DNA from: Puccinia triticina
Taxonomy: Eukaryota; Basidiomycota; Pucciniomycetes; Pucciniales; Pucciniaceae
Assembly (NCBI RefSeq): GCF_026914185.1
Contig: NC_070575.1
Location: 2,232,001 to 2,296,000 of the forward strand
Direction: 5' to 3'
DNA length: 64,000 bases
Part shown: piece after piece, positions 1-10,605 of the stretch
Position numbering within the stretch: the first letter of the stretch is position 1
Layout: every line of letters begins with the position of its first letter
The notes under the pieces: model-generated
The model's input: the letters and a program-made list of their open reading frames with translations, nothing else
Database searches by the model: none
What the model was told of the DNA's origin: nothing
Program-made: the position numbers and the translations under genes

Positions 1-71
1 AAACACCATACTCAGGTCATGTAATCCGTTACATGAACCACACTTACCCAGGACATGTAATCCGTTACATG
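1..71. repeat. Two tandem copies of an 18-bp palindrome
   Basis: The motif CATGTAATCCGTTACATG occurs at 18-35 and 54-71 with a 36-bp period. Each copy is an inverted repeat (CATGTAA / TTACATG around TCCG). The repeat may continue left of the window. No coding sense is seen. Confidence 0.7.
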
Positions 72-140
72 GACCACCCTGACAGCTTGTCTACCCTTTA
101 CATATACTTTACCTCATCAGCTGCACCCATTACATTGAGT

Positions 141-250
141 TATGCACATGGCATGCAGTGTCATGCAGTTTCATGCAGCTTTATGCAGTTTTATGCACAC
201 TTGATGCAGGATTATGCAGTCTAATGCAGTCTTATGCAGTTGCATGCAGA
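141..250. repeat. ATGCAG-type minisatellite
   Basis: About ten imperfect units of roughly 10-12 bp built on ATGCAGT, with variable T-rich spacers. Short reading frames across it are compositional and not genes. Confidence 0.65.
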
Positions 251-455
251 CTAGTGTAATAGGGGCTGCAGTCTGACAGTTGGCAGATGAAATCATGCAG
301 GTGTCAAGATAGCAAAAACCCCTCATGCAGCTTGCAGATGACATCAGTTGACAAGCCAGGCCAGCTAAAATATCTCACCTCCTATTTCTCACTAGCTAAA
401 TTCCCTCATATGACATCATGACCTCATGTGAACTGTCAAACACCAGCCAAAATAC

Positions 456-670
456 TGTTGAGTTGTCTGTTAGTCTGTTACCATGATGTATCACCACAGT
501 ATGGAGGGCTGTTGGATCGACCCATGAGCACTACCAACCAACCACCCAGCTGGCAGCCACAAGCGTCTGTAGCCTAGTTGGTAAAGGCAGCACTCTAGTA
601 TGTGTCTCAGCATAGCTGAGGTTGTGAGTTCGACTCTCACCAGACACATCTTCATTTTACAGTCTCTACA
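456..670 (+). repeat. 5' LTR of the TRIM
   Basis: 215 bp, TG...CA ends. It ends in ACAGTCTCTACA, the same terminal motif as the LTR of the element at 48801-51279 read on the minus strand. It contains the tRNA-like module at 563-647. Confidence 0.88.
563..647 (+). other. tRNA-like module (class II) inside the TRIM LTR
   Basis: An 85-nt stretch folds like a tRNA with a long variable arm. The acceptor GCGTCTG pairs with CAGACAC (one mismatch). The D-arm is GCC...GGC, with a box-A-like TAGCCTAGTTGG. The variable arm is CTCAGC-ATA-GCTGAG. The T-arm is GTGAG-TTCGACT-CTCAC, with a box-B-like sequence. The anticodon arm is degenerate (4-bp stem, 8-nt loop TCTAGTAT), so no amino acid identity is assigned. 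Long variable arms are typical of Leu and Ser tRNAs. It could be a Pol III promoter relic or a captured tRNA pseudogene. A functional tRNA is unlikely. Confidence 0.7.
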
Positions 671-682
671 GGTTATGAACCC
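671..682 (+). other. Primer-binding site, initiator tRNA-Met anticodon half
   Basis: GGTTATGAACCC sits immediately after the LTR. It resembles the complement of the anticodon stem-loop of initiator tRNA-Met (loop CAU), the half-tRNA priming known from Drosophila copia. The same site type occurs at 5425, and on the minus strand at 50836-50847 and 57146-57158. Confidence 0.75.
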
Positions 683-877
683 AGAGCTACCTGAGCACTA
701 CTTGCTTACAATAGAGACTTGATGAATTTGTGAATGCTTACTTGTAAGACCACACAAACCCCTATAAGCCTACATCTAGATCACGGGTTCAATCCCTACG
801 CTGATCATCTTTCCTGGGTCTCATTCCCACTCTCTCTTGGGGTCAATCCCCACTTCCCATCATGTAGCAAGGGGGGG

Positions 878-1207
878 TGTTGAGTTGTCTGTTAGTCTGC
901 TACCATGATGTATCACCACAGTATGGAGGGCTGTTGGATTGACCCATGAGCACTACCAACCAACCACCCAACTGGCAGCCACAAGCGTCTGTAGCCTACA
1001 CTACAGGCAGACAGCTGTCGCTCCCGCGCGCAGCGTCACCTAATTTTGGTGGCCGCAGTCACTGCGCAGGTGACGCTCCGTGCGGGAACGTCACCTGTTT
1101 GCCTGTAGTGCTAGTTGGTAAAGGCAGCACTCTAGTATGTGTCTCAGCATAGCTGAGGTCGTGAGTTTGACTCTCACCAGACACATCTTCATTTTACAGT
1201 CTCTACA
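878..1207 (+). repeat. 3' LTR of the TRIM, interrupted by a MITE
   Basis: Removing the 112-bp insert and one 3-bp duplication leaves 215 bp, matching the 5' LTR closely. The insert falls inside box A of the tRNA-like module (985-1184), so this copy of the module is split. Confidence 0.87.
999..1110. mobile_element. 112-bp CACTA-type foldback MITE
   Basis: Terminal inverted repeats begin CACTACAGGCAGACAG, and the two ends match at 15 of 16 bases. Most of each arm continues the inverted pairing (CGCTCCCGC.. against GCGGGAACG..). It is flanked by the 3-bp duplication CTA at 996-998 and 1111-1113. The two other copies of the host LTR show the uninterrupted target. CACTA ends with a 3-bp duplication fit the CACTA (CMC) superfamily. 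Confidence 0.87.
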
Positions 1208-1212
1208 AATAC

Positions 1213-1894
1213 CTCATTGTAGTCTTCAGGGCAGCTAAAACCCCTCATTCTCTTGTTCCCCTGGAGCTAAAATGTCTCACTCTTTTCTACTTAAGGAGGC
1301 TCTCCTCCCCCAAGTTGTAATTTTTCTCAGCAAACTACTTGCACTCAGCTTACCCCATAACAGTACAATACTTGCTCACTCTACAGTATTAGCCCCACTC
1401 TATATTGTGGTTTTACACCCTTACATACAAATTACAACCTCATTACAACACTTACACATCAGCTACATCACCATCCTGCTCAAAGTAGGCTATATTTTGA
1501 CACACCTCCACTATCACTACATCAAACTTCCAATTGTAGATTGGGGGTCTTGTTTTAGTGTCTAGTGACCCAGAAAAGGCAGAGGTAACCTCATTCATCC
1601 CTTCCCGCACTCAGCAAAAGGTTCTCAGGAACACTTTTGAGCTTTACACTGTCCTGCAGGGACTTTCCAAAGGAGGGACTTACGCAATGTCTAAGTTTGG
1701 GCTGACAGAATCAGAAATATGCCTTTTTTTGCACGTTTCTGGCTTCACCCTTTCCCATTGGCCAGCAAAGGTTTGGGAGAACAAAAGATTCCCAAGATCA
1801 AGGAGAATCTCTCCGAATTTTTCTGAATTTTTCAGGGCCTTCAGAACCCCTCAGATCTGTTTTTTGTGACTATCTGTGGTCCACTTCATCCTAT
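1213..1894. other. No gene seen
   Basis: AT- and pyrimidine-rich sequence. The two short open frames here lack any recognisable domain, codon pattern or splice context. Confidence 0.5.
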
Positions 1895-1897
1895 ATT

Positions 1898-2066
1898 GGA
1901 GGACTTCCCGTCACTTTTGAATAAATCTGGAATTTCAGGTTTTTCAGGGAAATCTGAACTTTGGAACTCTGGATCACCTTGGGGATCTTTGGGGACCCAG
2001 ATTTCCCTGCAAAACCTGAAATTTGGCAGCTCAGATCTGACTTTCCAGATTGACAGGAAGTCCTCC
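1898..2066. mobile_element. 169-bp MITE-like inverted-repeat element
   Basis: Both ends carry GGAGGACTTCC in inverted orientation, followed by GTCA and further complementary blocks (AATTTCAGG..TTTCAGGGAAATCTG against CAGATTTCCCTGCAAAACCTGAAATTT-like sequence). The flanks show the 3-bp duplication ATT at 1895-1897 and 2067-2069. Related TTTCCCTGCAAAA blocks occur at 35386-35740. Confidence 0.65.
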
Positions 2067-2069
2067 ATT

Positions 2070-2447
2070 ACAAAGTTCACACTGTACAGGATCCAAAACT
2101 CATGATGTTACAAGGGACATTGCACATCAAGAAGACAGGTTGGGGATAGGTGGGTATAGTACATGGATAAAGAAGACTTTGGTCATCATGGACATCCAAA
2201 CAATAATGAAATTGGGCAGGAAATGGATGGGTGAGAGCAGTTTTAAAAAAGTCCCCACCAAAAAACAAAATTCTGTCAGCCTGTAAGTCTGTTTAGCATG
2301 TAAGTCTCTCCCTCCGGTAGGCGCGATGCAACCAGTGTTTTACCACTCCACATGTAGGAGGGTGGGACTTAGTTAAGTTAGAACACGCCCCTGGCTGATT
2401 CAAGGGGGAAATACCCTTGAGTCTTTAGAGGTGGAAAAATGGGGGGG
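2070..2447. other. No gene seen
   Basis: Unique-looking noncoding sequence between two inverted-repeat elements. Nothing is recognised. Confidence 0.4.
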
Positions 2448-2926
2448 GCTTGAGCAACAGTGGACCCCTGCGCTAAACTACACTATTTTAGCCCTAACGT
2501 TTAGCGTAGCGGCAAAAAGCGCTGGCCTTTTTTGAATAGCGTTAGCGCGCTGTTAGCGCCGCTACGCTGCGCTAATTTTCAGCGGCGCTAACAGCACACC
2601 ATTTTTGTTTAGCGTTAGCGCTACACTACAGCCGCTACGTTGCGCTAAGGCGCTTTTAGCGGAAAAAAGGCCTTTTTTGCCTCGAAAAGTGCTGTAGTGC
2701 AGCATAGCGAAAGCTTTTTTGCTCCCTGCGTGCTTAGTGTTAGCGCCATTGCGCGAATCTGCGCTAACGCTACGCTAAAAGCTAAAATAGCTTTGCACCC
2801 TGTGCGCGTAGCGTTAGCGCAGATGCGCACGACTGAGCTAACACTCCACTAAAAAATAGCGCATTTGCGCTGCGCTATGCTACGCTAACAGCTATGGTAG
2901 CGTAGCTGACCCACTGTTGGCTTGAG
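2448..2926. mobile_element. Non-autonomous hAT-type element rich in CGCTA motifs
   Basis: The element runs from CAACAGTGG at 2455 to CCACTGTTG at 2919. It is packed with GCTAGCG/CGCTA words in both orientations. The flanks repeat GCTTGAG (2448-2454, 2920-2926), or 8 bp GGCTTGAG if the last G of the right end is counted. Similar ends and CGCTA-rich subterminal DNA occur at 17164, 25062 and 29764. The 8-bp duplication and shared termini suggest it derives from the hAT element at 17164-25062. Confidence 0.72.
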
Positions 2927-3901
2927 GGCGAGCTCTGAGGATCAAGTGGTGTTGTGGTTTGAGACAATGTTGATTGCAGAGGAACAAACCACCTCGTGTC
3001 TAGTGAGTCTGGGCTAAGCCCTAAAAAGGGGCTCCAACACCCCCCCCCCCTCACCTAGATACAAGACCGGATCTAATCTAAGTACAAGTCTTCTGTCAGG
3101 CTTGGGTGATGCCAAGAGATAAAAATCTCTTCTAAGTTCTAGCTACACCAGTGATGGCAGTAGGTAGCGCGCAGAGGAGCGCAATAAAGACAATAATATA
3201 TTATTTATTTATTTTTAACTGAGGGGCCACAAGCGCGTGGGGTATTTAAGTGCCCTATGGCGTACTACAGGGCCTGCTGGGCAGGGGTGCTTAGGTGCCT
3301 GTACTTCTGGGGCCTGCGACGCAGGGGTATTTGAACTTATAAAGCTCCCAGGGTAGTTGGAGATAGCTCCAACAAAGCTTAATGGAAAAGAGGAATCAGT
3401 CGGTGGAGGGAATCCTGGAAAAGGCAGGAATCAAGTCAGAGTTTCAGCGAAGGAAGCGGTTGATCAGGTCAGAAGGTGACTGGGTTAGACTAGCAATGCG
3501 ATGAAATTGTTGATGATTCTGGGGGGCCTTCACTCGCTCAAAGGCCCTCCTTTTATATTCTTTTCCGTGCAATTAAGAGGCAAAGGATCTTTGGATAGAT
3601 CTCTTTGCCCGTTTCCTAGTGTCGCACCTACTTGGCCGGAGTTGGATCAGAGTTTCCTCTACTACTCTGGCCAAGCAGACTTGGTCATGGGCCAGGCTGG
3701 ATTCTCCAGATCATCTTGGCCCCTAACTTGGAAGCGGCCTCATTGCTGTTTTCAGGGTAGTTCTCGTGATCTATTGATCACAAGAGGGATTGAAGCTTGC
3801 TGTCTTTTCTGGAATACTCGTGATCTATAGATCACGAGTTATTTATAAGATTCTTAAGTAATCTTCTGAATCCTGAAACATCTGCGATAACGACCGCACC
3901 T
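2927..3901. other. No gene seen; perfect 24-bp palindrome at 3816-3839
   Basis: The stretch has an LTR-like end (CTCCAACA followed by a 10-C run near 3041), a poly-T/A tract near 3200 and G-rich short repeats. The palindrome centres on CTATAG (CTCGTGATCTATAGATCACG), with a degenerate copy near 3762. No second LTR was found. Confidence 0.4.
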
Positions 3902-3909
3902 GGTTGCAG

Positions 3910-4332
3910 CAACGATTGGAAGTTACGTTATCCAGTTTGCCTAGATGTCATTCAGTTATCCGGTTGTATGTGGTGTAAAATCCAACATAAATTGAATCTG
4001 TGGGTGTCAAGAGAAAGGTATAATGTTGTTTAACAATATGGAAACCAATTTATTCCAAGGAAATCCTCTTTTTGATCTTAAAATAATGCTTTTGTGACCA
4101 AATATCAGTTATCTGGTCTAAGTTACCCAGATAACTGATTTTTGGTCACAAAAGTGATATTTCAACATCAAAAATAGGAGTATATTTGAAAAAAAGTGGG
4201 ACCATACTGTTAATCAACATTCAGCCTTTCTTTTGACACCCACAGATTCAATTTATGTTGGATTTCACACCCAAGAGGACTGGATAACTAAATCACACCT
4301 AGGCGGACTGGATAACGTAACTTCCCATCGTT
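3910..4332. mobile_element. 423-bp foldback element with hAT-like duplication
   Basis: Long inverted arms pair 3910-4060 with 4195-4332 (for example AAGTTACGTTATCC near both ends, and a shared block running through CAACATAAATTGAATC). An inner hairpin lies at 4086-4152 (TCAGTTATCTGG..CCAGATAACTGA). It starts CAACGAT and ends ATCGTT. The flanks repeat GGTTGCAG (3902-3909, 4333-4340), an 8-bp duplication as made by hAT transposases. Confidence 0.75.
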
Positions 4333-4346
4333 GGTTGCAGTCTATG

Positions 4347-4817
4347 CAGGACCCAGGAAACCCCTTATAATAAATGACCGCAACCTAAAATCCAGAATTT
4401 CGACAAAATTCATACATTTTTTGACCTCATTCATACACGTTTTGTGCGTATGCTTTGAGGATTTCCCAAATTTTCATACATTTTCCATGCCTACCATTCC
4501 TGCCGAGGGGTGGGGGGGGGGTGCAAAAAAAAAACCTGGGGTGCGCTGCCAAGGTGGGGCACTAGGGTACCAAAAATAAGCCAAGCTGTGCTGCTGAGGA
4601 GGGGAGGGCTATGGGTTTTTCTGGTGCACTCTCAGGAATTTCATACATCTTAGTTACTACCCTCTTGTACCCAGGAAAAATTTCATACAGTTGAAGTGCT
4701 TACCATTGAGGCCAAAAAAGCCCATTCATACCATTTTTGTGCCTACCATTTTGGGTTTTTGCCAAAAAATTCATACATTTTTGTTACGGTCATTTACAGG
4801 GGGTTTCCTGGGTCCTG
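4347..4817. mobile_element. 471-bp terminal-inverted-repeat element
   Basis: The ends are CAGGACCCAGGAAACCCC and its inverse, with the repeat continuing through AATGACCG. The flanks repeat TCTATG at 4341-4346 and 4818-4823. It abuts the right flank of the preceding foldback with no gap. The interior repeats words such as TTCATACATTTT and holds no gene. Confidence 0.7.
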
Positions 4818-5081
4818 TCTATGCAAGCCTAAACTACCTCTTGACCAATCTCAATGGCTTGGTTTCTTGAGGTTGTGTCTTGAGTTTCTCAGGATTCTCA
4901 GCTCCAGATCTCCTGGTATTTACCAGTTCTCTGGGGCCAAGACTACATATTAGTCATTCTGCTTTTTGCTAGATATTGCAAGGTCTTGGAGTATGGTATT
5001 TGCCAAGTTACCAGACCTCCCTTCGAAGTACAAGATCCAAGCTCTCATGCAGCTTCTTGTTAGACCCTCTTGTGCAATATC

Positions 5082-5424
5082 TGTTAAGATTACAGGTTCA
5101 TCTCTTTCATCTTTATATTTCTTTGTTGTGTGTGCTACATACATATCACTCTCAGTTCACTCAGATGTCACAGCTTGTAGCTAGTTCACCTGAGACAGCG
5201 GGTGTGGAAGGACTTTTCCCTCATCCTTCCACATCATCATCACTCACCGGCGTCTCGTGCCCGCTGTCTCTAGGTATAGTCTTCATTCTCTCTTCTCTTG
5301 TCTTTTCTCTTTTCTCTTTGTTCTTTCTCTTTTCTTTGTGTCTGACGTGCAACTAATCCTTCCACATCATCATCACTCACCGGCGTCTCGTGCCCGCTGT
5401 CTCTAGACCCTGTCTTGCTCATCA
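5082..5424 (+). repeat. 5' LTR of Copia-1
   Basis: 343 bp. It contains an internal direct repeat (CTTCCACATCATCATCACTC through CGCTGTCTCTAG) at both about 5226-5274 and 5359-5406. Confidence 0.95.
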
Positions 5425-5437
5425 GGTTATGAGTCCC
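5425..5437 (+). other. Copia-1 primer-binding site
   Basis: GGTTATGAGTCCC lies directly next to the LTR end CATCA. It matches the half-tRNA (anticodon region of initiator tRNA-Met) priming type seen in copia of Drosophila. Confidence 0.8.
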
Positions 5438-5552
5438 AGCTAGCTTCCAGCTACAATCAGCATTGCCAAGCACGTAAAATATTGGCATATCGAGTGACCT
5501 CAATCCGTGGATTTCTCAATAAGGATCACCCTCTATTACCTCTCCAACAACG

Positions 5553-8500
5553 ATGTTGAACGACACCAAAGAGGTCCCATCAACCCATACCAGCGTCAAT
5601 CTCGGCTCGCAAGCCTCCGCCTCCACCGCAAAAATCTCAACGGCGAGGCTCCCAATCCTCAAAGCGCCGGGGTCTGAATCCAACTACTTAAACTGGAAGA
5701 AAGTAGTCCTTCGCGTGCTGAAATCCGCAAAGGTCAATCATGTCCTAACTCCAGTGGCCCCCAACAGTTGACCGGCCACGTGGGAAGAAGACAACGACTT
5801 GGTCTGTGCTGTACTGGTGCAGATTGTCGACGAGACCAATCTCCGTCATCTAGCCGACGAAGATAACACCGCCAAGATCTGGGACGACCTGTCCCGTGCT
5901 CACCAAGACTCCTCGACTGGTGGTCGCGTGTACTGGATCCGCAAGTTAGTCAATGCCCGCATGGAGGGTAACAACATTCACTCGCACATCAAATCTCTCG
6001 CAAATTCGTACGAACGCCTCAACGCCTTAGTCACTCCCACCAAACCTCTCACCCCAGACGATGTTCATACTGCTTCTCTCCTCAGCTCCATCCCTCCCGA
6101 CTGGCTCCACTGAGTCTTGGCGCTCATGAATCAGGAGGGGGTCAAGGCGGAAACAATCATATCAGCCTTGAAAAACGAAGCTATCCGCCGCGAGTCCCAC
6201 GGCGACATCATTTCTGTCTCCTCCACCAAGGCAGGTTCATCCAAGGCGCCTCCACCGACCAACTATTCCAAAGGTCCCCGCAATGACACCGCAAAGAAAC
6301 CCCGCCGTTGCCCCCTATGCAACAGTGACTCGCATGACCTCAACTCGTGCAACAACACGAGGAAACTCATCGCCAACCACAAAGCGGCTCAGAAAGCACG
6401 CTGGGAAGCGAGTCAGCAAGACAAGGGTTCTTCTTCCTCCAAACCTGCGGCCCGAGCGGGCAGAACCTCGGCGGCCACGCTAGGCCAATCTTCCCACAAG
6501 TACGACAAAGACGATGACTCGGACTATTCGGGCTCGGAAGTCGAAGTCACCGCTGGAAACGCCGTGGTCTCTCTTTCCATTCCCTCCGATCCAGTACGGG
6601 GAGGGGACGCCAATATAGACTTGGGATGCTCAATGTCGATGACACCAGACATCACGGCGGTCGACCTCCCGAAACCTGACAGAACCCCTGTCCAACTAGC
6701 CGACCATTCCACAGTCGAGTCATCTCACAAAGGTCTCTTTAAACTCCCACTCTCCGGCAAACAATCCGTCAAATCCCTTGTGGTTCCATCCCTACACGAA
6801 CCTCTCCTCTCAGTAGCCGCCCTGTGCGACGAGGGACTGACAGTCGTCTTCACTAAAACCTCATGTGACTTCCTTACTACTCAAACGGCTCAAATTACCG
6901 GCGAAATCGCCGGGAGAGGATACCGAAGGGGCAATCTCTATTACTTGCCTTCCGAGCCTGTGAGCTCAAATTTGTCTCTAACTCTTTCCCCAACAACTCC
7001 AAACAACTCTCTGATGGCATACCATCTTCGTTTCTCTCACATAGGATTGAAACCCCTCAAATCCTTCCTCAAACTTCACAACATCACGCCGACAGTTATG
7101 AATGAAATCGACATCCAAAAGTGCCCAATCTGTATTCAAGCAAAAATTCCCCGCAAGGCATTCCACTCACGATCTTCACACCGATCATCTCTACCTGGCC
7201 AACTAATTCATTCCGATGTCGGGTCCTATGAGGTGATTTCACGGGAGGGGTACAAGTATTTCATAACTTTTGTCGACGATTGTTCCAAGTCTCTTTCCAT
7301 TTATCCAATGAAATCAAAGAGCGATTCTTTCGCATGTTTCAAACTTTTTCGTGCCCTTTTTGAGAGAAGTGGTATCCACACAATTTTATTGTTGAGAACG
7401 GACAACGGCGGCGAATACATCTCGAACGAATTCTCCGACTACTTGGCTCAAGCGGGTATCAAACACGAACCGGGCCCGCCCCACTCGCTGGAATTGAATG
7501 GAGTGGCCGAACGGACCAACAGAACCATTAGCAACTTTGTCCGATCTTCCCTGCTGACGGCCAACCTCCCCAAATCCTTCTGGGTTGATGCGATCCGGCA
7601 TTTCTCCTTCGCCTACAACTCATTCCCCTGTAATACTCCTATAGGTTTCAAACCTCCGGTCTCTATTCTCGGCGAACGGCCAATTGACACCAAGGCCATC
7701 CATCCCTTCGGGTGCCTAGCTTGGTACAAAACCCCGGAAGCCAATTGCAAAAAGCTGGATGCCAAAGCCCGCTCTTCTATCCTCTTGTCCTATCTCTCAG
7801 ACGGCAACGGATACCGACTGTGGGATCTGGAGCGACGGTCAGTCATCAAGTCACGGGATGTCATCTTCGACGATGCATCCTTTCCCTACAGTTTGCAACT
7901 TAACCAAACACCTTCCCCTGTTGCAGTAGAGATTGACTGGTCCGAGCTGCAGACAAACAAGCCACCCACAGTTTCCCCCCCCAATCCACCACTCCGTCCC
8001 GCACCTCCTATCCCCGATCCGGTTCCTCCCTCAAACCCAGACACACAAGTCCCTCCTTGTACGCTAACACCTGATCTCCCTCCCTCAGACATACCACTCC
8101 AACCACGGTTTGATCGGCGCTTGACGGCTTCCATTCACGCACCAGGGAACACGGCGCGTCTCCCGCAAGAAATCTCCTCTGATTCCGACTCGTCAATCTC
8201 CCAACAATCGCCAGATCTCTCAATCATATCCCTGCCACCCCTTTCATCCCCAGCCCCTTCACCAGCTCCCCGATCTCCCCCGCATATTTCTCCCACCTTG
8301 TCTCCCTTGCCATCCATCCCTGAGCCTTCTCGGTCACACCCGTCACCAGCAAAACTCACATCTCCTCCGCCCCAGCCCCCCAAGCCAGATTCTCCTCCTC
8401 CCCGTCGCCGTTCCGCAAGGGACCGCAAAGCTCCTGATCAATACGGTCAATGGTCGAAAAACGCCGCGGTAAACTCTGAAATCGACACCCCGAAGACGTG

Positions 8501-10025
8501 GCGACAACTTCTCAAGTCTCCCAACAAGAGCAAATGGCTCAAGGCTGCTGATGAAGAGTTCGCGTCGCTCCTAGGCATGCAGACGTGGCGTCTGGTCCCA
8601 AGACCGGATAAAAGAAAGATTATCAAGTCCAAATGGGTCTTCAAGGTGAAGTGCCACCCCGATCAGTCCATCCAAAAACTCAAAGCTCGCCTCGTGGCAA
8701 TGGGTTACACTCAAGTCCATGGGCTAGATTACGACCAGGTCTTCTCACCAAATCTACGCCTGGAGACTCTGCGACTGATCTTCTCTCTCCTTGCATGTCG
8801 TAACTGGCAAGGGCGCCAGGTAGACTTCAAGACAGCATTTCTGAACGGACACCTCGACAAACCCATATTCATGGAGCAACCTCCCGGCTTCGAAGACCCT
8901 CAACACCCTGACTGGGTCTGCAAGGTCAGTCGCTCTCTGTACGGGCTGAAACAATCCCCCCATCAGTGGAACATTGAACTCCACAAAGCTCTCTTAGACT
9001 TAGGCCTCAAGAACTCAAAGTACGATCCGACCCTCTACTTCAAGATCCAATCTGGGCGGCTGGTTGGCGCGTTGACAACTCACGTTGACAATTTAGCTAT
9101 CGTGGGCGAGCCGTCATTTGTGAACTCCATCATTTCAGATGTAGGAAAACGGTTCAAAATTGGCGCAGACGAAGAATTGAATCATTTTCTTTCCCTAAAA
9201 ATTACTCGAGACGTTCCGAACAAGGCCGTCTTTCTCAACCAGTCCCACTACATCACCGAAATCGCCGGCCGTTTCCTAGACGGACCCCACATCTTGGTGG
9301 CCACTCCAACCGATAGCAACTTCAAAAACCTCTGTCACCGAAAGCCAGAAGATCAGCCGTTGCCGGGTCCCTACCCCCAACTAATCGGATCCCTTCTCTG
9401 GGTGTCACAATGCACCCGTCCGGACATTTCCTTTGCGGTAAACAGGCTATTGCAACACCTACGTGACCCGTCTGCGGCTCACTGGCACGCCGCGCTTTGC
9501 ATCCTACACTACCTGGTATCAACAAAGAATCTCAAACTCCAACTTGGCGGTCATCTCACTCTGTCTGGCTACTCGGACTCGGACTGGGCCGAAGACCGAG
9601 ATGATAGACACTCAACGTCCGCATACACCTACCGCGTGGGCGACGGAGCTATCTCCTGGAAATCTCGGAAACAGGCAACGGTCTCATTATCCAGTACGGA
9701 GGCGGAGTACAAGGCGCTCTCAGACTCCTGCAAAGAGGGTCTCTGGCTGCAACACCTCCTCACCGAACTTCGCCTGCGCCCCGATACCGCCATACCTCTC
9801 CACGTCGATAACGAAGGGGCAGAGGCTTTGGCGAAAAACCCGGAACACCACGCGCGCACCAAACACATCCACGCGCGCTATCATTTCATTTGCGAATGCG
9901 TTCAGGACGGCTCCATCACACTCCTACACGTATCCACCAAGGAAATGCTGGCGGATATGCTCACCAAACCTCTACCTCGAGTTGCTCTTGAAAAACACCG
10001 GCTATTATTTGGTATTGTCCCGTAA
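5553..10025 (+). pseudogene. Copia-1 gag-pol polyprotein, two in-frame TGA stops
   Basis: One reading frame of 1491 codons from ATG 5553, open except for TGA at 5769-5771 and 6111-6113. Both look like TGG-to-TGA changes in the gag region. Domains in order: gag (UBN2-like); a CCHC knuckle CPLCNSDSHDLNSC near residue 255; a protease with DLGCS in place of the usual DSG/DTG near 355; an integrase with an HHCC-type region, then D, D (RTDNGGEY) and E (NGVAERTN); a proline-rich linker; reverse transcriptase (VDFKTAFLNG, SLYGLKQSP); RNase H (STEAEY). The catalytic YVDD-type box reads HVDN, so the second aspartate is missing. With near-identical LTRs it moved recently, perhaps using another copy's enzymes. 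Confidence 0.93.
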
Positions 10026-10262
10026 ACCTCTATACTCCCTACCCTCTCTCTCTCTATCGCCTCCCATCCACTTCCCCCTCTTCCCTCTTTCTCTATCTCC
10101 TCCTATCTTCTCCCATATCCACCCTTCCTTTTCCTTTTTCTTTTCCTCTTTCCTTGAACCACCTATTCTATTCTCTCATCTTACCTATTTTACTCTCTCA
10201 TCTTCCTTATCTTGGCTTTTATTTTTTTCCTTTTTTTCATGTATGTATGCAGCAAGGGGGGG

Positions 10263-10605
10263 TGTTAAGATTACAGGTTCATCTCTTTCATCTTTATATT
10301 TCTTTGTTGCGTGTGCTACATACATATCACTCTCAGTTCACTCAGATGTCACAGCTTGTAGCTAGTTCACCTGAGACAGCGGGTGTGGAAGGACTTTTCC
10401 CTCATCCTTCCACATCATCATCACTCACCGGCGTCTCGTGCCCGCTGTCTCTAGGTATAGTCTTCATTCTCTCTTCTCTTGTCTTTTCTCTTTTCTCTTT
10501 GTTCTTTCTCTTTTCTTTGTGTCTGACGTGCAACTAATCCTTCCACATCATCATCACTCACCGGCGTCTCGTGCCCGCTGTCTCTAGACCCTGTCTTGCT
10601 CATCA
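10263..10605 (+). repeat. 3' LTR of Copia-1
   Basis: 343 bp, almost identical to the 5' LTR. It is preceded by a G-run polypurine tract and followed by the target copy ATATC. Confidence 0.95.

Larger units (their letters stand above)
451..1212 (+). mobile_element. TRIM: miniature LTR retrotransposon, complete, with target duplication AATAC
   Basis: Two 215-bp direct repeats beginning TGTTGAG and ending CTCTACA flank an internal region of only 207 bp (671-877). The 5-bp target duplication AATAC lies at 451-455 and 1208-1212. A primer-binding site (GGTTATGAACCC) follows the left LTR directly, and the purine run AGCAAGGGGGGG precedes the right LTR. There is no coding capacity, so it must be mobilised in trans. 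This is the anatomy of a TRIM. The 3' LTR carries a 112-bp MITE. A solo LTR of the same family lies at 42241-42455. The unusual feature is a tRNA-like module inside the LTR. The internal region also has a T-arm/B-box-like stretch near 783-800. Confidence 0.88.

Noticed and set aside
1..71. CRISPR-like spaced palindromes
   Set aside because: Only two units, a eukaryotic TE-rich context, and the spacing is part of a tandem repeat.
3034..3060. Polypurine tract and LTR start on the minus strand (C10 run after CTCCAACA)
   Set aside because: No matching second LTR was found, and the similar CTCCAACA at about 3373 is part of a small hairpin.
8135..8428. Open frames on the minus strand opposite the Copia-1 proline-rich linker
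   Set aside because: They mirror a Ser/Pro-rich coding strand; composition only.
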